NCBI GenBank assembly: GCA_910586125.1
Contig: CAJUHP010000001.1
Location: forward strand, 202,192 to 266,191
Source: an uncultured Lachnospiraceae bacterium
GTDB taxonomy: Bacteria > Bacillota > Clostridia > Lachnospirales > Lachnospiraceae
Direction: 5' to 3'
Length of the DNA stretch: 64,000 bases
Made by a program: the position numbers and the translations under genes. The number at the start of each line of letters is the position of its first letter. Positions within the stretch are counted from its first letter, which is position 1. Shown in pieces: positions 23,840 to 33,053 of the stretch. Under the pieces are notes generated by a model. The model was given only the letters and a program-made list of their open reading frames with translations. It was not told where the DNA came from and searched no databases.

Positions 23840-25669
23840 TTATATGGCCCTGGTCGCTCCCGCCAGCCATTCCCGCTCTTCTCTGGAAAGATACGGCGCG
23901 ATCGTCTGGTATACCTGCTTGTGGTATGCGTTGAGCAGGCCCTTTTCTCTTTCGCTCATCTGAGAAATCTCGATACCGTCCAGATCAAAAGGAACCATGG
24001 TCAGAGTATCAAAAAACATAAACTGGCCGTATTCGTTCTTTTCCCACTTGCAGCACAGAATCAAGTTTTCATGTCGGATGCCGAAGCGGCCTTCCAAATA
24101 CAGGCCCGGTTCGTTGGACGTCACCATACCGGCCTCCAGAACGGCGCTGTCACCGCCCTTTGTAATCTTCCACCGAAAACCGTTGGGGCCCTCGTGAACA
24201 TTCAGATAGCACCCTACGCCGTGGCCGGTTCCGTGGTTGTAATCGACGCCCTCCTCCCACAGAGGCTCCCGGCACAGGCAGTCCAGGTTGACGCCGCGGC
24301 AGCCGTGGAGGAAGCGCGCGGCCGCCAGCCTCAGATTTCCGCGCAGCACCAGTGTAAAGTAATGCTTTCTCTCCCTGTCAACATCGCCCAGCGCAAAGGT
24401 CCGGGTGATGTCCGTGGTGCCTTCCGGATACTGCCCGCCGGAATCCACCAGAAGAAAATCGCCGGTATGCAGCCTGCTGTCCGTCTCCGGCGTCGCCGCG
24501 TAGTGGATCACAGCGCCGTGAGGGCCGAAACCGGCTATGGTTTCAAAGCTGATCCCCCGGAAATTCTCCTGCTTAGCGCGCAGCGCCTCCAGGCGGGCGG
24601 ATACGCCAAGCTCCGTCAGAGGCGCGCCGGTTTCATCCGTAATCTCTGTTCTCCCCGCTTTTTTGGCGGCTTCTGCCCGCTTTTTCAGCCAGTACATAAA
24701 GCGGGTAACTGCCACGCCGTCCTTAATGTGCGCCAGACGGATGTTGGCGATCTCCACCGGATTTTTGACGGCTTTCATCGCCACCGTCGGATTGGGCTCG
24801 TCCACCACCTTCACCTGCGCAGAAAGGCTCGCGGCGACGGCATAGTTTATCTTGCCCCTGTCAAGCAGCACCGTCCGCCCCGGGGTGAGTTTGCGTATCC
24901 ACACATAGATGTTCTGATAGGGGAGCAGGCGAACGCCGTCCGCGGCCAGCGCCTCCTGCACCGGCGCGCCAAAAGCCCGGCTGTCGGCAAACAGCAGCGC
25001 CTTTTCTTTCAGAATGACCGCATACGACAATACCACCGGATTGCATTCCACATCGTTTCCGCGAATATTGAACAGCCAGGCGATATCGTCCAGAGAGGTC
25101 AGGATATGGCAGTCCGCTCCCTTCTCCTCCATAACAGCCCGCAGCTTTGCCAGTTTTTCGGCCCGGCTTTGGCCTGTATATTTTTCTTCCAGAAGCATCG
25201 CCGGTTCCGCGGATAAGGGCGGACGGTCCTTCCAGATTTCCCCGGTCAGATCATGGGTAAAATCCATTCTCACCTGTTTTGCTTCCAGATCCTTTTTCAG
25301 CTTCTCGGCCGTCCTGCAGGATACCACCCGGCCGTCAAAACCCAGACACTGTCCCTTCTGCAGCTTCTCCACCAGAAAATCATGCACTTCTGGGATTCCT
25401 TCCTGCCCCATCTTATAGAGCGTAATTCCCGTATTCTGAAGCTGTTCTTCGGCCTGCAGAAAATACCGGCCATCGGTCCACAGACCGGCCATATCCTGTG
25501 TCACCACCAGCGTTCCCGCTGAACCGGTAAAGCCGGACAGATACCGCCGGCATTTAAAATAGTCTCCCACATACTCGGAACCGTGAAAATCATTGGTGGG
25601 CACCAGATAGGCGTCTATCCCATACTGCCTCATTCTCTCGCGCAACGCATCCATTCGTTCTGAAATCAT
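23840..25669 (-). CDS. Xaa-Pro aminopeptidase (M24B, aminopeptidase P family)
   Basis: Cytoplasmic metallopeptidase of 609 residues that removes N-terminal residues preceding proline. This length is typical of the three-domain aminopeptidase P (two creatinase-like N-terminal domains and the C-terminal pita-bread domain). Metal ligands are visible in LLVDSGGQYPEGTTDITR (two Asp), GHGVGCYLNVHEGP (His) and the Glu of SNEPGLYLEGRFGIRHEN, with a further Glu expected after it. The ATG at 25669 follows GGGAGG. It appears to be an independent gene used in peptide catabolism. Confidence 0.94.
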   Translation of the reverse strand: MISERMDALRERMRQYGIDAYLVPTNDFHGSEYVGDYFKCRRYLSGFTGSAGTLVVTQDMAGLWTDGRYFLQAEEQLQNTGITLYKMGQEGIPEVHDFLVEKLQKGQCLGFDGRVVSCRTAEKLKKDLEAKQVRMDFTHDLTGEIWKDRPPLSAEPAMLLEEKYTGQSRAEKLAKLRAVMEEKGADCHILTSLDDIAWLFNIRGNDVECNPVVLSYAVILKEKALLFADSRAFGAPVQEALAADGVRLLPYQNIYVWIRKLTPGRTVLLDRGKINYAVAASLSAQVKVVDEPNPTVAMKAVKNPVEIANIRLAHIKDGVAVTRFMYWLKKRAEAAKKAGRTEITDETGAPLTELGVSARLEALRAKQENFRGISFETIAGFGPHGAVIHYAATPETDSRLHTGDFLLVDSGGQYPEGTTDITRTFALGDVDRERKHYFTLVLRGNLRLAAARFLHGCRGVNLDCLCREPLWEEGVDYNHGTGHGVGCYLNVHEGPNGFRWKITKGGDSAVLEAGMVTSNEPGLYLEGRFGIRHENLILCCKWEKNEYGQFMFFDTLTMVPFDLDGIEISQMSEREKGLLNAYHKQVYQTIAPYLSREEREWLAGATRAI

Positions 25670-25719
25670 GCTCGCATTACCTCCCTTTCTCCCGTCTCTT
25701 TTTTACAAAATATTTTGAC

Positions 25720-26034
25720 TTATTCCAACAACGTAATGTTATATACTTCTCCCAACTGCGCCGGATACGTTTCCATAATTTCTCCGTTATACTGAATTTC
25801 AATGGTATCACCGACGTGTAATTCGAGGCCTTCTATGTTTGTGATTCTAATTTGATCGGAAACATCCCGCTCCATAAACCCTTCATCCGGCTCGATCAAA
25901 ATGGATTGTTCTGATACTTCCAATACAGTAGCTTGAAAAGCCGCCGTTTTAGAACCCATTTTTTTCTGTCCTGCACATGCCGCTAATGTACACAACACCA
26001 GCATGATTCCGATTATATAGCTGCATTTTTTCAT
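25720..26034 (-). CDS. DUF3221-like lipoprotein
   Basis: Small exported protein of 104 residues with a lipoprotein signal peptide (MKKCSYIIGIMLVLCTLAAC; lipidated Cys20). The mature part is a small beta-domain (FQATVLEVSEQSILIEP ... GDTIEIQYNGEI) resembling DUF3221/OB-like folds found in Firmicute lipoproteins. The function is unknown. AAGGAGG precedes the ATG. The gene stands alone between the aminopeptidase and the YtvI-like gene. Confidence 0.75.
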   Translation of the reverse strand: MKKCSYIIGIMLVLCTLAACAGQKKMGSKTAAFQATVLEVSEQSILIEPDEGFMERDVSDQIRITNIEGLELHVGDTIEIQYNGEIMETYPAQLGEVYNITLLE

Positions 26035-26152
26035 GCCTTTCCTCCTTGTTTGATATCATGATTTGAACAAAACCGGCCAATCTCATTCCTTGCGCCTTTC
26101 GCTCCGGCCCAATTTACGCAATCCCTGTACTGCGGCCCGCTGTCTCTTCCGG

Positions 26153-27289
26153 CTATTCTCTGCGAAACCGGTTTATCATCTCAACCAGTTCCGAAAAAGC
26201 CCCGATCATCGAGTCAAACGCGCCGTATTTATAGAACTCGATCCCGATCATCCCCACCGGCACCGCCAAAATCATGCCTCCGATCCCGCTGAAGCGAAAA
26301 CCCAGATACAGGAAAAACAGCGTCAAGAGCGGATTTAACCCCATGCTGTCCCCCACCACCTTCGGCTGAATCATCTGCCGGACCGCCTGCGTGATCAGCC
26401 AGCAGGCCGCCAGACCGGCCGCCATATAGAACCGGCCGTTGACCACCTCGATTAACGCCCAGGGGATCAGCACCGTTCCCGTGCCAAACACCGGCAGAAA
26501 ATCCAGAAACGCGATCAGCAGAGCCCAGATCACCGCATAGGGGATACGCAGAATCAAAAAACCAGCGATCAGAAGCAGAGCCACCACGCCCATGATCTTA
26601 AACTGTGCCAGAAAATATCCTCCTACCAGGCGCTTTGTATTGCGCCCCAGCAGGGCAAGATATTCCTGCAATTTCTTCGGCATTGCCCGGCGATAAAACG
26701 CCGCCAAGCTCTCCTTTTCCGCCAGAAAAAAGTAGGCGGACAGAATCGTGATAAAAATGGTGACAAACACGGAGGGGATGCTCTTGGCAAGATTGCCGGC
26801 CGCTTCCACGGTGGGCGCGCCCAGCCCGGCGACAAAATTTTTGACCGCCTCCAAAAGCGCGTCTCCCAGGCTGGCAAACGTATCGCTCAGATCCATGCCG
26901 GACAAGCGAAAGGGCAGACCGGAGACCAGTTCCTCCAGGCAGACCGCAACCGTCTGCATCTGCTGGCTGGCATGTTCCAGCACGCCGGGCAGATCCGTCA
27001 GAAAGGAAAACAGCTCTCTTCCCAGGCGGACACAGAGCAGGCTGCCTCCTCCGATCAGCAGCGCCAGAACGCCGCTGATAATCAGAACGGTGCCGAACTT
27101 CCGCCGCATCTTCACCCTGCGCTCCAGAAAGCGAACCAGAGGATTGGCAATCAGCGCCAGCACGCCGCCAATCACAAAGGGGCTGAAAAAACGCAGCGCC
27201 TTTGGCGTCAGCCAGACGACCAGAGTGATGCCGCACACCGGAATCAGAAGATTCAGCAAAATCCGCAGCAGTTTACGAAAGGTATCCAA
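26153..27289 (-). CDS. AI-2E family transporter (YtvI-like)
   Basis: Polytopic membrane protein of 378 residues in the AI-2E/PerM family, with about 7-8 helices. One pair lies at 12-50, one at 65-90, and a cluster at 160-345 includes the conserved LLIAFLDFLPVFGTGTVLIPWA. Length and start (LLRILLNLLIPVCGI) resemble YtvI-type proteins linked to sporulation in Firmicutes, but family members also include Na+/H+ antiporters and exporters, so the role is open. The start is a TTG preceded by AAGGAGGAGAAGGG. The gene follows hisC by 25 bases and could be co-transcribed with it. Confidence 0.85.
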   Translation of the reverse strand: MDTFRKLLRILLNLLIPVCGITLVVWLTPKALRFFSPFVIGGVLALIANPLVRFLERRVKMRRKFGTVLIISGVLALLIGGGSLLCVRLGRELFSFLTDLPGVLEHASQQMQTVAVCLEELVSGLPFRLSGMDLSDTFASLGDALLEAVKNFVAGLGAPTVEAAGNLAKSIPSVFVTIFITILSAYFFLAEKESLAAFYRRAMPKKLQEYLALLGRNTKRLVGGYFLAQFKIMGVVALLLIAGFLILRIPYAVIWALLIAFLDFLPVFGTGTVLIPWALIEVVNGRFYMAAGLAACWLITQAVRQMIQPKVVGDSMGLNPLLTLFFLYLGFRFSGIGGMILAVPVGMIGIEFYKYGAFDSMIGAFSELVEMINRFRRE

Positions 27290-27314
27290 ACGTTCCCTTC
27301 TCCTCCTTCCCGGT

Positions 27315-28400
27315 TCATCCCTTCTTCAAACCTTCTCTTTTTCCTTCCCTCAGCCAGTCCTCCAAAGCCCCAAACAGCCGATCCATCTGAAGCGGCGTAC
27401 CGATCGTAATACGCAGATAATTCTCAGTTCGAGGACCGGCAAAATAGCGCACATAGATATCCCGTTCCCGCAGCGCCTCATACAAATCTTTGGCGTTTTT
27501 GTCCGGAGGCGACACAAAAAGGAAATTGGCCTGGGAATCCAAGACCGTAAAACCGAGGTCGGACAAACGCGCTTTGGTCCATTCCCTGGTCTGTGTTATC
27601 AAGCTCAGAGTCCGACGCCAGTATAACGCATCGGCCAGGCATGCGATTCCCGCCGCTATCGCCGCCTGATTCATCGTATAAGAATTAAAAGAATACTTGA
27701 CATCATTCAAAGCCCGGATCAGCTCCGGACTGCCGAAGGCATAGCCAATCCGCATTCCGGCCAGAGAGCGGGACTTAGAAAATGTCTGCACCACCACCAG
27801 ATTTTCATATCGTTCCAGCAGACGTATGGCGCTCGGCGCTCCGAAATCCACATACGCCTCATCCACGATGACAATGCTGTCCAAATTGTGCTGCAAAATC
27901 TCCTCGATCTGCGGCAGCGGCTGTGCGATCCCCGTCGGCGCATTGGGATTGGGAAAGATAATCCCTCCGTTTTCCCGGTAATAATCCTCTTTGCGCAGGC
28001 AGAAATCCTCATCCAGAGCCGGCGTTTCAAAGGGGATCCGAAACAGGTCGGCCCACACCGGATAGAACGAATAGGTGACATCCGGAAACAATACCGGCTT
28101 CTGCGAATTAAAAAATGTCAGAAAACACATGGCAAGCACATCATCAGATCCCACTCCCACAAAGACCTGCGACGGATCCAATTCGTAGAAATCCGCGATC
28201 GCACGGACGAGCCCTGACGCCGCCGGGTCCGGATAGAGGCGCAGCGCGCTGCCGTCCATCTCTGCCAGCGCTTTTTCCACCGACGATGACGGAGGATACG
28301 GGTTTTCATTGGTGTTCAGCTTTACGATATCCGGCCGATCCGGCTGTTCGCCGGGTGTGTAGGGCTGAACCTGCCGGATGTTTTTTTTCCAGTTCTTCAT
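27315..28400 (-). CDS. hisC: histidinol-phosphate aminotransferase
   Basis: PLP-dependent class I/II aminotransferase of 361 residues that converts imidazole-acetol phosphate and glutamate to histidinol phosphate in histidine synthesis. Visible signatures are VKLNTNENPYPPS near residue 26, NPNAPTG at 151-157, DEAYVDF at 180-186 and the PLP-binding Lys209 in TFSKSRSLAGMRIGY. AGGAG precedes the ATG. It is separated from the other his genes, none of which is in this window. HisC-family enzymes can also serve phenylalanine/tyrosine synthesis. Confidence 0.93.
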   Translation of the reverse strand: MKNWKKNIRQVQPYTPGEQPDRPDIVKLNTNENPYPPSSSVEKALAEMDGSALRLYPDPAASGLVRAIADFYELDPSQVFVGVGSDDVLAMCFLTFFNSQKPVLFPDVTYSFYPVWADLFRIPFETPALDEDFCLRKEDYYRENGGIIFPNPNAPTGIAQPLPQIEEILQHNLDSIVIVDEAYVDFGAPSAIRLLERYENLVVVQTFSKSRSLAGMRIGYAFGSPELIRALNDVKYSFNSYTMNQAAIAAGIACLADALYWRRTLSLITQTREWTKARLSDLGFTVLDSQANFLFVSPPDKNAKDLYEALRERDIYVRYFAGPRTENYLRITIGTPLQMDRLFGALEDWLREGKREGLKKG

Positions 28401-28480
28401 ACGGTTTTCTCCTGATCTGAGTTATCATGCCTCTGCCGCGCCGGGGCCGGGGATTTCTCCTGTACCATAGATTTGTACGG

Positions 28481-28517
28481 CAAAAGCCCCCTGGGACAAA
28501 AGCAGGATAAAGGGGCC
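28481..28517 (-). terminator. terminator of glmM
   Basis: On the minus strand GGCCCCT pairs with AGGGGGC across a ~19-base loop and is followed by TTTT. It lies about 30 bases after the glmM stop and before hisC. Confidence 0.65.
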
Positions 28518-28544
28518 GCTCACCGCAGCCCCCGCTTTTTCTTC

Positions 28545-29891
28545 TTATAAGATCACATGTCCCTTGCGGGTCAGAACGCTGATGACTTGATTGACATACT
28601 GTGCGCAGAGTTCGTCGGTCGCCGCCTCCACCATCACGCGCAGAACCGGCTCCGTCCCGCTCTGTCGCACCAGAATCCGTCCCTCGTCCCCCAGGCCCTC
28701 CTCCGCCGCTTTCACGGCTGCCTGTACATCCGGGTCGTTTAAAGCCGCCGGTTTGCTCTCCACCCGCACGTTCTTCAGAAGCTGCGGATAGATGCGCAGC
28801 TCTCTTGTCAGGCTGGACAGATTCGCCTTTCTCTCCAGCATCACCTCCATCAGCTTTAAGGAGGTCAGAATTCCGTCGCCGGTGGAAGCGTATTTGCTGA
28901 AAATAATATGCCCCGACTGCTCGCCGCCCAGGCGGTGGCCGTTTTCCGACATGTTTTCGTAGACATACTTATCGCCCACCGCCGTCTTGACGTATTGGAT
29001 TCCCAGCTTGTCAAAAGCTTTGTACAGGCCCATATTGGACATGATCGTCGTCACGACGGTATTGGTGTCCAGCATCCCCGTCTCGTTCATATAGCGCCCG
29101 CAGATATAGAGGATCTTGTCGCCGTCCACCACATCGCCGTTCTCATCCACCGCGATGCAGCGATCCGCGTCCCCGTCATAGGCAAAGCCCACGTCTAAGT
29201 TATTGTCCCGCACAAACTGCTGCAGCACTTCGATGTGAGTCGAACCGGCGTTGCGGTTGATGTTGGTTCCGTCCGGGCTGTGATTGATCACATAGGTTTT
29301 GGCGCCCAGCGCGTCAAATACGTTCTTTGCGATGGCAAACGCGCTGCCGTTGGCGCAGTCCAGACCAACCCGCATATTTTTGAAGGAGCGGGTCGCGAGG
29401 CTGATCAGATAGCCGATATAGCGGTTGCGGCCCATGGAGTAATCAGAAGCGCAGCCGATATTTTCTTTCGTCGCCAGCGGAATCTCGCCCATCTCCCCGT
29501 CCAGGTACGCCTCGATCTTCTCGATGACGTCGTCCGTCAGCTTCTCGCCCTGACCGTTGATGACCTTGATCCCGTTGTCATAGAACACATTGTGGCTGGC
29601 GCTGATCATAATGCCGCAGTCAAAATCTTCGGTCCGCACCACGTAAGACACGCCCGGCGTGGTGGTGACATGCAGAAGATAGGCGTCCGCCCCAGAGGCG
29701 GTCAGCCCCGCCACCAAGGCATATTCAAACATGTAACTGCTGCGGCGGGTGTCCTTGCCGATGATCACTTTGCAGCGGTGCTCCTGCCCGTAATACCAGC
29801 CCAGAAAACGCCCGACTTTAAAGGCGTGCTCCACCGTCAGTTCCCTGTTGGCTTCCCCGCGGAAACCGTCCGTTCCAAAATACTTACCCAT
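28545..29891 (-). CDS. glmM: phosphoglucosamine mutase
   Basis: Converts glucosamine-6-phosphate to glucosamine-1-phosphate for UDP-GlcNAc and peptidoglycan synthesis. The 448 residues show the phosphoserine loop IMISASHNVFYDNGIK (Ser99), the metal loop AYDGDADRC, the sugar-specificity loop GGEQSGHI and the phosphate-binding RQSGTEPVLRVMVE near the C-terminus. The usual Pro of SHNP is Val here, a mild variation. It follows rfbB by 65 bases and has its own downstream terminator, so it may be the last gene of an rfbA-rfbB-glmM unit supplying cell-wall sugar precursors. Confidence 0.95.
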   Translation of the reverse strand: MGKYFGTDGFRGEANRELTVEHAFKVGRFLGWYYGQEHRCKVIIGKDTRRSSYMFEYALVAGLTASGADAYLLHVTTTPGVSYVVRTEDFDCGIMISASHNVFYDNGIKVINGQGEKLTDDVIEKIEAYLDGEMGEIPLATKENIGCASDYSMGRNRYIGYLISLATRSFKNMRVGLDCANGSAFAIAKNVFDALGAKTYVINHSPDGTNINRNAGSTHIEVLQQFVRDNNLDVGFAYDGDADRCIAVDENGDVVDGDKILYICGRYMNETGMLDTNTVVTTIMSNMGLYKAFDKLGIQYVKTAVGDKYVYENMSENGHRLGGEQSGHIIFSKYASTGDGILTSLKLMEVMLERKANLSSLTRELRIYPQLLKNVRVESKPAALNDPDVQAAVKAAEEGLGDEGRILVRQSGTEPVLRVMVEAATDELCAQYVNQVISVLTRKGHVIL

Positions 29892-29956
29892 TTCTTATCT
29901 CCTTTTGCTCAGATCCCGTCTGCGGCCTGTAATCACTCTACAAATATATGCAGAAT

Positions 29957-30979
29957 CTACAGACGGTTGCCATACATATTTTCAAAGTACTGACTGTATT
30001 CGCCGCTCAAGATGTTCTTCCACCAGTCCGTATTGTCCAGATACCACTGAATCGTCTGGGCGATGCCGGTTTCAAAGTGATACGCCGGCTTCCAGCCAAG
30101 TTCCGTCTCCAGCTTTTTCGGGTCGATGGCATAGCGCCGGTCATGGCCGGGGCGGTCCGTGACAAACTGAATCAAGCTCTCCGGCTTGTCCAGCGCCTTT
30201 AAAATCGTCTTCACCACTTCCAGATTGGTGCGCTCATTGTGACCGCCCACGTTGTAAATCTCCCCCTCGCGGCCCTTCCGGATAATCAGGTCAATCGCCA
30301 CGCAGTGGTCGTAAACGTGAAGCCAGTCACGGACGTTTTCTCCCCTGCCGTAAACGGGCAGCTTTTCATCGGCCAGCGCCCGGCTGATCATCAGAGGAAT
30401 CATCTTTTCCGGGAAATGATAGGGACCGTAATTATTGGAGCAGCGGGAGATCGTCACCGGCAGCCCGTACGTTCTGTGATACGCCAGCACAAACAGATCG
30501 GCGCTGGCCTTGCTGGAGGAGTACGGACTGGACGTGTGCAGAGGCGTCTCCTCGGTAAAAAACAGATCGGGGCGGTCCAGGGGCAGATCGCCGTAGACCT
30601 CGTCGGTCGAAACCTGGTGATAGCGCTTTACGCCAAACGCGCGGGCCGCGTCTAACAGCACGGTGGTTCCCATCACGTTGGTCCGCACAAAGATGCCGGG
30701 ATCGGTGATGGAGCGGTCCACATGGGATTCCGCCGCAAAATTGACCACGATATCAAACTTTTCTTTTTCAAAAAGATCCATGACAAAGGGACGGTCTGCG
30801 ATATCCCCTCTGACAAATTTGTAGTTGGGCTTGTCTTCCACCGGTTTGAGCGTCTCCAGATTGCCCGCGTACGTCAGCAAGTCCAAGTTGACGATCGAAT
30901 CGTCCGGATATTTGTTCACCATATAGTGAACGAAATTGCCGCCGATAAAACCGGCGCCGCCTGTCACCAAAATTTTCAT
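29957..30979 (-). CDS. rfbB: dTDP-glucose 4,6-dehydratase
   Basis: NAD-dependent short-chain-type dehydratase of 340 residues that makes dTDP-4-keto-6-deoxyglucose. The N-terminal Rossmann motif is TGGAGFIGGNF. The catalytic region holds VSTDEVYGDLP, where the family's Thr-Asp-Glu triad is seen, and the YxxxK pair in PYSSSKASADLF. I chose the ATG at 30979 over a longer frame because the protein then starts MKILVTGG, as in the family. It follows rfbA by 72 bases. The remaining rhamnose genes (rfbC, rfbD) are not here, so the product may feed another deoxysugar. Confidence 0.95.
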   Translation of the reverse strand: MKILVTGGAGFIGGNFVHYMVNKYPDDSIVNLDLLTYAGNLETLKPVEDKPNYKFVRGDIADRPFVMDLFEKEKFDIVVNFAAESHVDRSITDPGIFVRTNVMGTTVLLDAARAFGVKRYHQVSTDEVYGDLPLDRPDLFFTEETPLHTSSPYSSSKASADLFVLAYHRTYGLPVTISRCSNNYGPYHFPEKMIPLMISRALADEKLPVYGRGENVRDWLHVYDHCVAIDLIIRKGREGEIYNVGGHNERTNLEVVKTILKALDKPESLIQFVTDRPGHDRRYAIDPKKLETELGWKPAYHFETGIAQTIQWYLDNTDWWKNILSGEYSQYFENMYGNRL

Positions 30980-31051
30980 CTCTCTGTTTGTCCTTTCCTT
31001 TTCTGCCGCAGAAACCATAGCCGGAGCGCACGCTCAGATTTCTTCTGCGCC

Positions 31052-31990
31052 CTATAATCTCTGCTCCGCCGCCAGGGCCGCCTCTCTCTGCTCACGCCGG
31101 CGCTGCTCCAGCTTGTCGATATATTTTCCGTCCAGAACGTCCTTCAAATAGGCGCCGTACTGATTCTTTTTCAAAACCTCATAGGTTTTGAGCACTTCCT
31201 CCCTGGTGATCCAGCCGTTGAGATAGCCGATCTCCTCCAGGCAGGCAATTTTGCGGTTCTGGTGCGTCTCGATGGTCTTGACAAAATTCGTCGCGTCCAC
31301 CAGCGATTCGTGCGTACCGGTATCCAGCCAGGTAAAGCCCTGGCCCAAAAGCGTCACCTCCAGCTCGCCGTTCTCCAGATAAATCCGGTTTAGGTCGGTG
31401 ATCTCCAGCTCGCCTCTGGCCGACGGCTTTAGGTTCTTTGCATAGTCTACCACGCGGTTGTCATAAAAATACAGACCGGTCACACAGTAATTGGACTTCG
31501 GATGCTCCGGCTTTTCCTCAATGGAAACCGCCTTGCCGTCCGCGTTGAACTCCACAATGCCGAAGCGCTCCGGATCGTCCACATAGTAGCCGAATACAGT
31601 GGCCCCGGTCTTTTTGGACGCCGCCGCCAAAAGCCGTTTGCGCAGACCGTGTCCGTGGAAAATATTGTCCCCCAGAACCATCGCCACGCTGTCTGTGCCG
31701 ATAAAATCCGCGCCGATCACAAAAGCCTGGGCCAGACCGTCAGGGCTTGGCTGCACGGCGTAGGACAAATGAATGCCGAACGGATGGCCGTCGCCCAACA
31801 AGTCTTCAAAACGGGGCGTGTCGCTGGGCGTGGAGATGATCAGAATGTCCCGGATTCCGGCGTCCATCAGAACGGATAACGGATAGTAGATCATTGGTTT
31901 ATCATAAATCGGAAGCAGTTGCTTGGATGTCACCTTGGTCAGCGGATAGAGGCGCGTGCCGCTTCCGCCGGCAAGAATAATGCCTTTCAT
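31052..31990 (-). CDS. rfbA: glucose-1-phosphate thymidylyltransferase
   Basis: Nucleotidyltransferase of 312 residues that forms dTDP-glucose from dTTP and glucose-1-phosphate. The N-terminal GGSGTRLYPLT loop, YDKPMIYYPLSVLM, VLGDNIFHG and the C-terminal WLDTGTHESL are all present. GGAGGAG precedes the ATG. It is the first gene of the rfbA-rfbB-glmM set and has a strong promoter just upstream. The C-terminal ~20 residues are an extra Glu/Arg/Ala-rich helix, slightly longer than average. Confidence 0.96.
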   Translation of the reverse strand: MKGIILAGGSGTRLYPLTKVTSKQLLPIYDKPMIYYPLSVLMDAGIRDILIISTPSDTPRFEDLLGDGHPFGIHLSYAVQPSPDGLAQAFVIGADFIGTDSVAMVLGDNIFHGHGLRKRLLAAASKKTGATVFGYYVDDPERFGIVEFNADGKAVSIEEKPEHPKSNYCVTGLYFYDNRVVDYAKNLKPSARGELEITDLNRIYLENGELEVTLLGQGFTWLDTGTHESLVDATNFVKTIETHQNRKIACLEEIGYLNGWITREEVLKTYEVLKKNQYGAYLKDVLDGKYIDKLEQRRREQREAALAAEQRL

Positions 31991-32031
31991 GGAATCTCCT
32001 CCTGCATCTGGATTGGATTTTTCTTTTTCTT

Positions 32032-32060
32032 ACTATAGCATAGCAGGAAAAATTTTGCAA
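32032..32060 (-). promoter_or_regulatory. rfbA promoter
   Basis: TTGCAA (32055-32060), a 17-base spacer and TATAGT (32032-32037) on the minus strand, about 40 bases before the rfbA start. It separates the dTDP-sugar genes from the upstream peptide cluster. Confidence 0.7.
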
Positions 32061-32094
32061 CCGATTCCAAAAACGAATAATATGAAAATAGAAC

Positions 32095-32952
32095 TTACAT
32101 TTTTTGCAGCGCCAGCCGCCCTTCCAGCGCCAGATACTGATCCAAAAGCATCCGGCTGATCCGGCCGCCGTACTCCATGGCCGGGTGGCCGTCATAATAG
32201 ATCGGATCGGAAAAGTTTTTGTTGAAGATTACCACCACGTACTCGCCGTAGGGCGTATGGACGATCCCCCCGTCATTGCGGCAGGCGTTCATGCTTCCGC
32301 TCTTGGAGGCCACATAGATCAGCTCCTCCTCCCCCGTATCCTCACAGTCCAGGTAGTACTGCGGAAAATGACGGGTCAGCGTGCTGTTGTAATGCTGTTT
32401 GCGGAAAATGTTCCGCATCTGTTCGCTGGCGGCCGGGCTGATCAGCTCTCCTTTCGACAGACGGACAAACATACTGGCATAATCTCTGGCCGTCGTGGTT
32501 CCCAGACGGTCATATTTTTCAAAGTCAATGGGATTATGAAGAACGGTATCCCTGCAGCCGAGCGCCTGAATGCAGGCGTTGATCTCGTCAATCCCCAGAT
32601 ACTCGATCATCATATTGGTGGCGATATTGTCGCTGATGATAATCATCAGCGTCGCCACATCCAAAACTTTCATAGATGTCCCAAAGCTCAGATCCCGAAA
32701 TACGCCGCTGCCGTCTACAAAATGCTCCGGGCGGTAGGTCAGCATATCGTCCAGGCTGGCCAGCCCTTTTTCTGCCCGGTCAAACAGGCTGGCCAGAATG
32801 TACGTCTTGATCGTGCTGGCCGTCTCAAACGGTTCGTCCGGACCGACCGCCACTATGTTGCCCTTCATATCGTCGGCAAAGACCGACATCTGTCCGTCAT
32901 AGCTGGCCAGCTCGGCAGCAATACGTTTCTCCAAAGTAAGACTGGGGTGCAT
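32095..32952 (-). CDS. class A beta-lactamase-fold serine hydrolase (copy 1)
   Basis: A 285-residue penicillin-recognising-fold hydrolase. The active-site SxxK is at Ser46-Lys49 (ETASTIKTYI), SDN at 107-109 (IIISDNIATN), and a KSG triad in the VASKSGSMN segment. There is no signal peptide or membrane helix at the N-terminus, so it appears cytoplasmic, unlike true beta-lactamases. The start at 32952 follows AAGGAG; an upstream frame is rejected. It is the last gene of the murein-peptide cluster, 100 bases after the M19 dipeptidase gene, and a paralogue heads the same cluster. A peptidase or amidase role on imported murein peptides is an inference. Confidence 0.85.
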   Translation of the reverse strand: MHPSLTLEKRIAAELASYDGQMSVFADDMKGNIVAVGPDEPFETASTIKTYILASLFDRAEKGLASLDDMLTYRPEHFVDGSGVFRDLSFGTSMKVLDVATLMIIISDNIATNMMIEYLGIDEINACIQALGCRDTVLHNPIDFEKYDRLGTTTARDYASMFVRLSKGELISPAASEQMRNIFRKQHYNSTLTRHFPQYYLDCEDTGEEELIYVASKSGSMNACRNDGGIVHTPYGEYVVVIFNKNFSDPIYYDGHPAMEYGGRISRMLLDQYLALEGRLALQKM

Positions 32953-33053
32953 ATTTTTTCTCCTTCGTTTTGCAATCTCTGAGGGAAACAAGGCTCCGGC
33001 CGATCTGTTCCCGGAATAAGCCGGGCGCGTTTCCTCTGTTTTCGGTTATGTAC

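Noticed and set aside
23921..25216. A 431-codon plus-strand frame opposite the aminopeptidase gene
   Set aside because: Antisense shadow: the minus-strand frame carries all M24 motifs, and this one has no domain or ribosome site.
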